DNA from: an uncultured Flavobacteriales bacterium
Lineage (GTDB): Bacteria; Bacteroidota; Bacteroidia; Flavobacteriales_E; Vicingaceae
DNA length: 64,000 nucleotides
Reading direction: 5' to 3'
Assembly: GCA_905479995.1 (NCBI GenBank)
Contig: CAJQON010000004.1
Coordinates: 1 to 64,000, forward strand
The position numbers were made by a program, and so were the translations under genes. Shown here piece after piece: positions 57,068 through 64,000 of the stretch (within the stretch, counting starts at the first letter, position 1; each line of letters opens with the position of its first letter). The notes beneath the pieces are model-generated. The model had not been told where the DNA came from, did no database searches, and saw nothing but the letters and a program-made list of their open reading frames with translations.

Positions 57068-59374
57068 ATGAAACCAACCCCATTACTAATTACTAGCATA
57101 CTACTAGTTTTATTTACTCAGAATTTTAGTAGCCAAAACATTGTAATCAATGAGTTTATGGCAAAAAACACTACCATAATTCAAGATTTAGATGGTGATT
57201 TTAGCGATTGGATTGAACTATACAACACAAGCAATACAACCATCAACCTTTTAAACTACAGCTTATCAGATGATAAAGATGAACTCAAAAAATGGATTTT
57301 TCCAAACGTAAGTATTCCTCCTCAAGGCTATTTAATTGTTTTTGCTTCAAACAAAAGCACTTTAAACCTCGCTGAATTACATTCCAACTTTAAGATTTCT
57401 TCTAATGGCGAAAAACTGTATTTATCAAACAGTTTAGGAATTCTAATTGATTCAACTTCCAATGTCAGTTTATCGTCTGATCAATCATTTGGAAGAGTTC
57501 CTGATGGAAATAGCATTTGGACAAAAATTGACACCCCAACTCCAAAAAGCACAAACAACAACTCTAATGGACTTGATTTTTCTCATTCAGAAGGGTTTTA
57601 TACGAGCCCATTTTCATTGAAAATAAACTCCATATTACCAGACACCATTTATTATACACTAAACGGCAGTGTTCCAAACGAAAACTCATCTGTTTTTAAC
57701 GGTTCTATTTTAGTAGATTTCAAAAGCACACAAGCTAATTCAGTTTCAACCATACCAACCAGCCCAGATCAAAGTCTTATAGGCCACAAAGCATGGGAGA
57801 AACCATCCGTAAAGTTGGATAAAGCCAATATTTTAAGGTGCGCAACCTATAAAAATGGACGAAGAACAAGTGAAATTTACACCAAAACATTTTTTATTGA
57901 TGCCCAAATAAGATCTAAATATACCCTCCCAATAGTTTCGTTGATAACCGAAGAAAACAACTTCTTTAGTGCGGATAGCGGCATTTATGTTCCTGGCATA
58001 AATCACGACATAAACAGGCCTGAACAGACAGGGAATTACTTTATGCATGGAAAAAATTGGGAAAGAGCTGTACACATAGAATATTTTAAACCTGATGGAA
58101 AACTAGGTTTTTCGCAAGATGCAGGAGTTAGAATACACGGAGGTTCATCTCGTCAGGCAGCCCAAAAATCATTACGCTTTTACGCAAGAAATGAATATGG
58201 AGAAGAATATTTCAACTACAAGCTTCTACCTCAAAAAAAAGTAGACCAATTTAAGCGTTTCATACTAAGAGCCAGCATGGGTGACTGGCATAGAAAAACA
58301 ACAATAGCTGATGTTCTAGCTCAAAAAATCTCCTCTCCATTAAATATCGACTATCAGGACTTCCAACCTGTTATCGTTTTTATTAACGGAGAATATTGGG
58401 GAATACACAACATTAGAGACCGAATTGACAAACATTTTATTGCTTATTCTCATAACATTGAAGCTGATTCTGTTGAATTTAAAGGTTGGACAAATACTCA
58501 TTATGAAAATTTAATCAATTTTATTGAAAATAACGATTTATCCTTCAATAACAACTATGACTATGTAACAACGCAAATAGACATCGACAATTACATTGAT
58601 TACACCATTGCAGAACTATTTGTTGCAAATTATGATTGGCCAGGAAATAACATGAAATTATGGCGAGAAAAACCCCTTGGAAAATGGAGATGGGTGCTCT
58701 ATGATCTAGATAGAAGTTTTGAAAATTTAGATTCCAACATGTTCGCCCACGCCACGTCTACAGACCCAACTATAGGTTGGCCCAACTCTGTTAAGGCAAC
58801 TTTTTTATTCAGAAACTTACTGAAAAACAACAAGTTTAAAAAACTTTTTATCAATAGATATGTTGAAATTCTAAATCAAGAATTTAACATAGACAGCATG
58901 AAAGCAGAATTAACTACTATAAAAAAAACCTATCAACCTGAAATTTCCAGTCATATTGACCGATGGAATTACTTAGGAAGCTCTAGCCAATGGGAGGAAT
59001 ACATAGACACAGAAATTCTTACATTCTTAGAAAAACGTCCATGTGTTGTTAAAAATAATACCATGGAGTTCTTCAAACTTTCTTCTTTTGACTATGAATG
59101 CGACAAAAAACTTTACACTAAAGATGGACTCACTATTGCTTCAAACCCTAATAATGGTCATTTCTATATACACAATTCATTTTCAGATATTATTGCTGCC
59201 AAAATTAGAATTAGCAGTAATCAAGGGCAATTGGTATATGAAGAAAGCAACATTAATTTAATGAAAAATGAACGAAAATATTTTGACTTGTCTCACCTAC
59301 CGAGTAACACTTATATCTTTCAACTCATATCAACTAGCTACCTTAGTCAAAGAAAAATTATTATTATCAATTAG
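57068..59374 (+). CDS. CotH-like surface protein with lamin-tail domain and T9SS sorting tail
   Basis: A 768-residue exported protein with signal peptide (LLITSILLVLFTQNFSSQ). Residues about 22-130 are a lamin-tail domain (NIVINEFMAKNTT, DWIELYNTSNTTINLLNYSL). Residues about 170-250 resemble a chitobiase/hexosaminidase C-terminal module (GFYTSPFSLKI, TIYYTLNGSVPN). Residues about 290-610 are a CotH kinase-like domain (GVRIHGGSSRQAAQKSLRFY; WRWVLYDLDRSFENLD). The last 80 residues (ASNPNNGHFYIHN ... RKIIIIN) are a T9SS type A sorting domain. Spore-coat CotH is a protein kinase; the secreted bacterial versions are untested for the most part. Preceded by a long regulatory-looking gap; converges on the symporter. 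Confidence 0.92.
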   Translation: MKPTPLLITSILLVLFTQNFSSQNIVINEFMAKNTTIIQDLDGDFSDWIELYNTSNTTINLLNYSLSDDKDELKKWIFPNVSIPPQGYLIVFASNKSTLNLAELHSNFKISSNGEKLYLSNSLGILIDSTSNVSLSSDQSFGRVPDGNSIWTKIDTPTPKSTNNNSNGLDFSHSEGFYTSPFSLKINSILPDTIYYTLNGSVPNENSSVFNGSILVDFKSTQANSVSTIPTSPDQSLIGHKAWEKPSVKLDKANILRCATYKNGRRTSEIYTKTFFIDAQIRSKYTLPIVSLITEENNFFSADSGIYVPGINHDINRPEQTGNYFMHGKNWERAVHIEYFKPDGKLGFSQDAGVRIHGGSSRQAAQKSLRFYARNEYGEEYFNYKLLPQKKVDQFKRFILRASMGDWHRKTTIADVLAQKISSPLNIDYQDFQPVIVFINGEYWGIHNIRDRIDKHFIAYSHNIEADSVEFKGWTNTHYENLINFIENNDLSFNNNYDYVTTQIDIDNYIDYTIAELFVANYDWPGNNMKLWREKPLGKWRWVLYDLDRSFENLDSNMFAHATSTDPTIGWPNSVKATFLFRNLLKNNKFKKLFINRYVEILNQEFNIDSMKAELTTIKKTYQPEISSHIDRWNYLGSSSQWEEYIDTEILTFLEKRPCVVKNNTMEFFKLSSFDYECDKKLYTKDGLTIASNPNNGHFYIHNSFSDIIAAKIRISSNQGQLVYEESNINLMKNERKYFDLSHLPSNTYIFQLISTSYLSQRKIIIIN

Positions 59375-59463
59375 GATGCTTTCCTTTAATATATTAATAC
59401 AAAAGACATCATACAACCCCATTATTTCGCTTACTTCGAAAAAACAGCAAAACCATTCCCCTA

Positions 59464-61179
59464 CTAATTTTTGGAACCTAACAACAATTGAACTAAAAGA
59501 CCTATTGTAATAACCAATAAACAACCCAACACATTATACCACAAGTAGCCCATTTGCAAGAAGCTTGGCGCCATTTCAAACCGATTCAATAAATCGACCG
59601 TAATTACCAACAACTCCGCAACAATAGCGGCTATAAAAACGGCATTTCCTTTTATTTTTTTGAAGTAAAAAGCCACTACAAAAATTCCAAGTATGGTTCC
59701 ATAAAATATAGAACCTAAGTAGTTTACTGCTTGAATTAAGTTTTCGAACAATGAAGCGGTAGTTGCAAACAAAATGGCCAATGCTCCCCATAAAAAGGTA
59801 AACCACCGAGATGACTTGAGGTAATGCGTTTCATCCTTGTTCTTATTAATGGATCGTTTATACAAATCTATGGTGGTGGTAGATGCCAAAGCATTTAACT
59901 CACTGGCAGTACTAGACATTGCTGCCGAAAACATTACCGCGAAGAGTAACCCAACCATTCCAACAGGCAAATAGTCCATTACATAGGTCATAAAAACATA
60001 ATCTTTATCGTTGGTTTCTGCCGATGGACTCACCTTTTTTACCAAGGCTTTGGTTTCTTCGCGCAGCTCATCCATTTTGGACTCAGCCAACATGGCTTTT
60101 TGTTTTTCGGTGGCTACCACTAATTCGTTATTGGCATTAACACCCTTTACCATGGTTTTAAGTGCAGCTTGTTTCTCTAAAAATAACGCAGAATATTCGT
60201 CTTCAATTTGTTCTAAGCCTCCTGCATATTCAGATACAGCCACTTTATTCATTTCTACCTGATTAAAGAATATGGGCGGTTGGTTAAATTGGTAAAACAC
60301 AAATACCATTACACCAATGAATAAAATGATAAATTGCATTGGAATTTTTAACAAGCCATTCATTACCAGCCCCAACCTACTCTCTCTTATAGATTTACCA
60401 GATAGGTAGCGCTGCACTTGAGATTGATCGGTTCCGAAGTAACTCATAAATAAAAACAAGGCTGCAGTAATTCCCGACCAAAAGTTATACCGGTCGTTAA
60501 TGTCAAAATCGAAATTTACAATTTCCAGTTTACCCATTTTACCCGCTACGTGCAAAGCATCTGCAAAACCCATGTCTTTAGGCAACATAGAAACTACCAT
60601 AATTCCCGCCAAAATCATTCCTCCCATCATAACAGCCATTTGTTGCTTTTGGGTTTGCGTTACTGCTTTGGTTCCTCCAGAAACGGTATATACAATAACT
60701 AGCACACCAATAAAAACATTGGTTGCACCTAAATTCCAATCCAATAAGGTAGATAGAATAATGGCAGGTGCATAAATGGTTATTCCAGCAGCTAACCCAC
60801 GTTGCACCAAAAAGAGAATTGCAGCTAAAGACCTCGTTTTTAAATCAAATCGTGTTTCTAAAAATTCGTAGGCTGTAAATACCTTTAGTTTATAAAAGAT
60901 GGGAATAAATGTTACCGACAGAATAATCATGGCAATGGGCAATCCAAAATAGAATTGCAAAAACTGCATTCCATCGGTATAGGCTTGCCCGGGAGTAGAT
61001 AAAAAAGTAATGGCACTGGCTTGTGTAGCCATTATGGAAATTCCTATTCCCCACCATTTGGCATCGTTGTCTCCTTTTAAATAACTTTCTAGGTTTTTGC
61101 TTCCACGAGTTTTCCAAACGCCATATACAACTATAAAGGCGAGTGTTCCTATTAATATTGTCCAATCTATTGTACTCAT
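59464..61179 (-). CDS. Sodium:solute symporter (SSS family)
   Basis: A 571-residue Na+-coupled transporter with about 13-14 helices. I start at the ATG at 61179 (MSTIDWTILIGTLAFIVVYG), which overlaps the upstream tiny gene by ATGA; a longer frame to 61251 lacks sense. Family landmarks are the broken helix GIGISIMATQASAITFLSTPG and the Na+-site region FSAAMSSTASELNALASTT. An insert of about 85 residues (near 305-390), charged and coiled-coil-like (AALKTMVKGVNANNEL, ESKMDELREETKALVKK), sits in one loop, as in many Bacteroidota SSS proteins. It is the last gene behind a PIG-L deacetylase, so the substrate may be an acetylated amino sugar or its product. The Na+ motive force would come from Nqr. 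Confidence 0.93.
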   Translation of the reverse strand: MSTIDWTILIGTLAFIVVYGVWKTRGSKNLESYLKGDNDAKWWGIGISIMATQASAITFLSTPGQAYTDGMQFLQFYFGLPIAMIILSVTFIPIFYKLKVFTAYEFLETRFDLKTRSLAAILFLVQRGLAAGITIYAPAIILSTLLDWNLGATNVFIGVLVIVYTVSGGTKAVTQTQKQQMAVMMGGMILAGIMVVSMLPKDMGFADALHVAGKMGKLEIVNFDFDINDRYNFWSGITAALFLFMSYFGTDQSQVQRYLSGKSIRESRLGLVMNGLLKIPMQFIILFIGVMVFVFYQFNQPPIFFNQVEMNKVAVSEYAGGLEQIEDEYSALFLEKQAALKTMVKGVNANNELVVATEKQKAMLAESKMDELREETKALVKKVSPSAETNDKDYVFMTYVMDYLPVGMVGLLFAVMFSAAMSSTASELNALASTTTIDLYKRSINKNKDETHYLKSSRWFTFLWGALAILFATTASLFENLIQAVNYLGSIFYGTILGIFVVAFYFKKIKGNAVFIAAIVAELLVITVDLLNRFEMAPSFLQMGYLWYNVLGCLLVITIGLLVQLLLGSKN

Positions 61180-61277
61180 GAAAAATGTTTTGAGAACCAA
61201 TAAAAAAGGATGATTAATCCTGTTAATGTAGCGATAAGTGCAACATACCACTTTTTCCAGTTGACTTCGTTATTCAT
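61176..61277 (-). CDS. 33-residue membrane protein coupled to the symporter gene
   Basis: A short frame, MNNEVNWKKWYVALIATLTG followed by LIILFYWFSKHFS and stop. It has one hydrophobic helix between a charged Trp-rich start and a basic aromatic end. Its start overlaps the end of the PIG-L gene by 8 bases. Its TGA overlaps the symporter ATG as ATGA, a classic sign of coupled translation. Position and sense composition argue for a genuine gene, probably a small helper subunit of the transporter. It is shorter than the DUF4212 small subunit known from some SSS systems and not obviously related. Confidence 0.7.
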   Translation of the reverse strand: MNNEVNWKKWYVALIATLTGLIILFYWFSKHFS

Positions 61278-63741
61278 TGCTCAAGCTAATTATGTTAACC
61301 AATAAACGATAGGCTCCTGGAACTCCAGCAGGTAAAACTCTAAAGAAAGAAATACCGGTATAAACAAAGTTTCCTTTGCCGTATTTAGCTATCAATAAAC
61401 TTCCTTCTTTAGCTTCCTCTCCTTTGTCATGACAACTTAAAATGGCTTCATATTTTGCATCCCATTCATTTGGAAAATACAAACCACGCTCTTGCACCCA
61501 GCCGTCAAAATCTTTTAGGGTAATTTTATTGGGCGAATTAAGTACTTGATGTTTCGGTTTTAAAAAAGTTACCGTAGCATCCTCTTCTGTTACTCTGTCG
61601 CGAGAGATTTTTAAAGGGTAAGGAGAAAATTCTTTCGTTTTTAAACGATGAGATGTGTTGTACTGAATAATTAAGTTTCCGCCATTTTTACAGTAAGCCA
61701 ACAGTTTTGGCATTATAAACCCAATTCTATTATTGGTGTTTAAAGCACGAATTCCCAATAAAACAGCATCATACTGTTTCAAATTATCAGCAGTAATGTC
61801 ATTTTCAGTCAATTCATTAACAGTATAACCAATATTTCTAAGTGCTTCTGGTACTTTATCGCCAGCACCAACAACGTAACCAATCTTAGAATTTTTTTTC
61901 TTTAAATCGATATACACCAACTGCGCTTTAGCTTTAGGCATGTATACTTGAGTAGGAATATGATCATAAGCAATTGTATTTAAGGACTTGTTAAAAGAAG
62001 CTCCTTTCACTTTAATGGAGGCTTGTAAGGTTCCTTGAACAGCTTTTGGAGTTGGCATTAATTTAACAACCACCTTTTGTTCTTCTTCTTTTTTATTCAG
62101 TTTAAGTTTAAATTCTTTTTGAGACAACACCCAACCTTCTGGAGCGGATAACGACAAGTCTACTTCAATACTATCAGCCGCAGCTTTCACCACCATTTCA
62201 ATTGATCGCTCTGAAAGGTTGGAAAACAATTGTGTTTCTTCGGTAAAGTTTACAAATACTGGAGGAACAACAACAAATGGCCTATATAGTTCACCTCTTA
62301 CAGGATCATTCCATTTATAAATTAATGGAACAGCGTAGGTCAGTTCCACTCCTTCACAATCTAACACCACCTCGTAGCTAATTGCAGCATCGTTTTCTGG
62401 TTTCCCAATAGTTTGTTGGTCTGCTACATCATAAGTTCCCAAAGAGCCTTCCTTTTGAAGCCAATAAGGTTGAGAATGAATGATTGTTTTTGGAAGTGAA
62501 AATTGTTGTTTAATTTCTTTCTTCACATTCTGCAACAAGGACTCATTAAAAGACTGAACATATCCGTAAGCTGGAGCTTTAATCCCTTTTAGCTTAAATG
62601 AAACTTTACTTCTATTAATAAATTCAAAATCTACGTTTATTGAATCTCCTGCTGTTGCAAAATAGTTATTGGCTTTTGCTTCGATGTATAAACCTGCGCA
62701 TTGTTTTATCAACTCATCAACTTCTTTTAACTTAACTGTTTTCCAATAACCAGCTTTAAGTTTTTCCAATTCTTCTTTAACAGAGATCAAATTAGCAATG
62801 GCCAAATTCGGTTTTTCATGCTCAAACTCCTCTATTAAATTTCCAACTGAAGATATTACATTTTTACCCCCTTCAACTCTACTCCATCCCTCATGCATCC
62901 CTTCAAATAAAGATGATTTGGCTTCTATTCCTTTAAGGTGTTCAAAATACTCTAAATGATCTCCTCTAGATCCTGTAGAACCAAATCCTTGACTCTTATG
63001 CATAGTTCTACTTTTTGCAGCTATTTCATTGCAAGAAGTTCCCAACTCTTCAATATAAACTCCTATGTTTTCAGCAACAACACCCTCATCATCTGCAGAA
63101 ATGTTTTTATTCCACCAACGGCCAGTATTTACAACTATTCGTTTGGCTTGCCATACCTCAACATATTTTAGTTGTTCTGGAAACTGAGTTTTATCGGCTG
63201 CTTTCTCAAAAGCCTCAACACCCAACAATGCCGAAGCGGTATGATGTCCATGTCCACCACCTCCATCAGTTGGAAAACGACAAACAATTACGTCTGGTTT
63301 AAATTTACGAATCAACCAAACAGCGTCACTTAAAATCTTTTCTTTATCCCAAATGGCCAAAGTTTCCTCTGGAGTTTTAGAATAACCAAAATCGTTTGCT
63401 CTAGAAAAAAACTGTTGTCCACCATCAGTTCTTCTTGCAGCTAACAATTCTTGTGTACGAATAATGCCTAATTCTTCACGAATTTCAGTACCTATAAGAT
63501 TTTGACCTCCTGATCCTCTTGTTAAAGAAAGATAAGCTGTGTTATATAATTTTTCGTTGGCACAATAGGCAATAAAACGTGTATTTTCATCATCGGGATG
63601 CGCTGCTAAATACAACACATTGCCTAATACGTTTAACTTTTTAATGTTTTGATATATTTCTGATGAAGACAGTTGCTTCGGCTTTTGAGCCATGGCAGAC
63701 AATCCCATTAAAAGTAGTAATGATAGACCTATTTTTTTCAT
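61270..63741 (-). CDS. Exported PIG-L family deacetylase
   Basis: An 823-residue protein starting at the ATG at 63741 (signal peptide MKKIGLSLLLLMGLSAMAQ); the longer frame to 63789 would hide that signal. The N-terminal LmbE/PIG-L domain (about 30-260) has the zinc/catalytic motif AAHPDDENTRF and the second metal motif GGGHGHHTAS, with TRGSGGQNLIGTE between them. The remaining 550 residues are beta-rich modules (NEW3/immunoglobulin-like) and a C-terminal flavodoxin-like region (YDAVLLGIRALNTNNRIGF). PIG-L enzymes remove the acetyl group from N-acetylglucosamine-type sugars. The long secreted form is frequent in Bacteroidota. It heads an operon with a tiny membrane protein and a sodium symporter. 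Confidence 0.93.
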   Translation of the reverse strand: MKKIGLSLLLLMGLSAMAQKPKQLSSSEIYQNIKKLNVLGNVLYLAAHPDDENTRFIAYCANEKLYNTAYLSLTRGSGGQNLIGTEIREELGIIRTQELLAARRTDGGQQFFSRANDFGYSKTPEETLAIWDKEKILSDAVWLIRKFKPDVIVCRFPTDGGGGHGHHTASALLGVEAFEKAADKTQFPEQLKYVEVWQAKRIVVNTGRWWNKNISADDEGVVAENIGVYIEELGTSCNEIAAKSRTMHKSQGFGSTGSRGDHLEYFEHLKGIEAKSSLFEGMHEGWSRVEGGKNVISSVGNLIEEFEHEKPNLAIANLISVKEELEKLKAGYWKTVKLKEVDELIKQCAGLYIEAKANNYFATAGDSINVDFEFINRSKVSFKLKGIKAPAYGYVQSFNESLLQNVKKEIKQQFSLPKTIIHSQPYWLQKEGSLGTYDVADQQTIGKPENDAAISYEVVLDCEGVELTYAVPLIYKWNDPVRGELYRPFVVVPPVFVNFTEETQLFSNLSERSIEMVVKAAADSIEVDLSLSAPEGWVLSQKEFKLKLNKKEEEQKVVVKLMPTPKAVQGTLQASIKVKGASFNKSLNTIAYDHIPTQVYMPKAKAQLVYIDLKKKNSKIGYVVGAGDKVPEALRNIGYTVNELTENDITADNLKQYDAVLLGIRALNTNNRIGFIMPKLLAYCKNGGNLIIQYNTSHRLKTKEFSPYPLKISRDRVTEEDATVTFLKPKHQVLNSPNKITLKDFDGWVQERGLYFPNEWDAKYEAILSCHDKGEEAKEGSLLIAKYGKGNFVYTGISFFRVLPAGVPGAYRLLVNIISLSNE

Positions 63742-63870
63742 AGGTTCAAAACTAATGAAAATACAATTTAGATAACCACCGTTTATCAAACAGTCTTTTA
63801 TATAAACTTGTAATGGATATTTTGGCTATTGACACGAATAAATAAGCCAATTCAGTTTACAACAACTGAT

Positions 63871-64000
63871 TTAGTTCGCTTTTATAAAATAAGATTCTGC
63901 TGTTGGCAACCAATCTTTTATTCTTGCTATTCGTCTGTCATGACTTGGATGAGTACTCATAAACTCAGGAGTTCCACCACCGCCACCACTTGCAGCTTTC
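63871..64000 (-). CDS. M48 family metallopeptidase, C-terminal end (truncated by window edge)
   Basis: The minus-strand frame enters at the right edge and gives 42-43 residues: KAASGGGGGTPEFMSTHPSH, DRRIARIKDWLPTAESYFIK, then AN and stop. The 'TPEF.STHPS...RI..I..W.P.A' block is the usual C-terminal signature of M48 (LoiP/BepA-like) periplasmic metalloproteases. The catalytic HExxH lies outside the window. It is read in the same direction as the PIG-L gene, 129 bases upstream of it. Confidence 0.85.
   Translation of the reverse strand, partial: KAASGGGGGTPEFMSTHPSHDRRIARIKDWLPTAESYFIKAN

Noticed and set aside
63739-63754. CAAAACTA (minus-strand TAGTTTTG) as promoter of the PIG-L operon
   Set aside because: It ends only about six bases from the start codon, has no -33 box at proper spacing and would need a leaderless mRNA.

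Overview
The window is a piece of a low-GC chromosome of a bacterium in the phylum Bacteroidota, most likely a marine or otherwise sodium-dependent member of the Flavobacteriales. The evidence is in the gene content: proteins with gliding-motility/type IX secretion (T9SS) C-terminal domains, a DUF5103 'plug' protein and a PorT-like barrel of the T9SS, a GLPGLI protein paired with a TonB-type outer-membrane receptor, a DUF2911 protein, a complete Na+-translocating NADH:quinone reductase operon, and several promoters that fit the Bacteroidota -7 consensus TAnnTTTG. I saw no rRNA or tRNA gene, prophage, intact insertion sequence or CRISPR array. Most of the window is ordinary core chromosome.

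Layout. 1-2.9 kb: two tandem paralogous cell-surface proteins, the first cut by the left edge. 3.1-10.1 kb: pyrG, yidC and four co-directional genes (DUF6438, GNAT-like, C1 cysteine peptidase, acidic hypothetical). 10.2-13.8 kb: GLPGLI protein and outer-membrane receptor. 13.8-15.6 kb (minus): sugar transferase and DegT aminotransferase for surface-glycan synthesis. 15.8-19.2 kb (minus): a small membrane protein, tyrosine catabolism (hmgA, hppD) and a QueD-like enzyme. 19.2-24.8 kb (minus): a TPR/caspase-fold protein followed 7 bases later by a propeller sensor with a SpoIIE-type phosphatase. 25-26.6 kb: a tiny membrane protein, YbaB and an acyltransferase. 26.7-33.3 kb: a giant alpha-2-macroglobulin and two small exported proteins. 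33.6-39.6 kb (minus): nqrABCDEF. 39.8-41.1 kb: T9SS plug protein. 41.1-46.8 kb (minus): a five-gene MacAB-TolC-like exporter. 47-49.6 kb: meaB, a barrel-like protein and a membrane-anchored protein. 49.7-55.9 kb: an aspartate-type aminotransferase, heptose-phosphate kinase, ubiE/menG, porT, a COG2509-type flavoprotein and a DUF2911 protein. 56-59.4 kb: a lipoprotein with a TonB-C-like domain and a CotH/lamin-tail T9SS substrate. 59.5-63.7 kb (minus): PIG-L deacetylase, a 33-residue membrane protein and a Na+/solute symporter. The right edge holds the last 42 residues of an M48 metallopeptidase.

How the parts fit. The Na+ gradient made by Nqr can drive the symporter at 59.5-61.2 kb, and UbiE/MenG makes the menaquinone that Nqr reduces. 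PorT and the plug protein serve the secretion route used by the surface proteins at 1-3 kb and 57-59 kb. YidC, TolC and A2M add further envelope functions. The least described parts are the caspase/SpoIIE gene pair, three very small membrane-protein genes (24964-25134, 46912-47007, 61176-61277), the stub of a four-helix-bundle gene behind hmgA, a possible T9SS-tail stub behind nqrF, and an AGCT-rich repeat cluster at 56.7 kb. All functional statements rest on reading motifs by eye; no database search was run.
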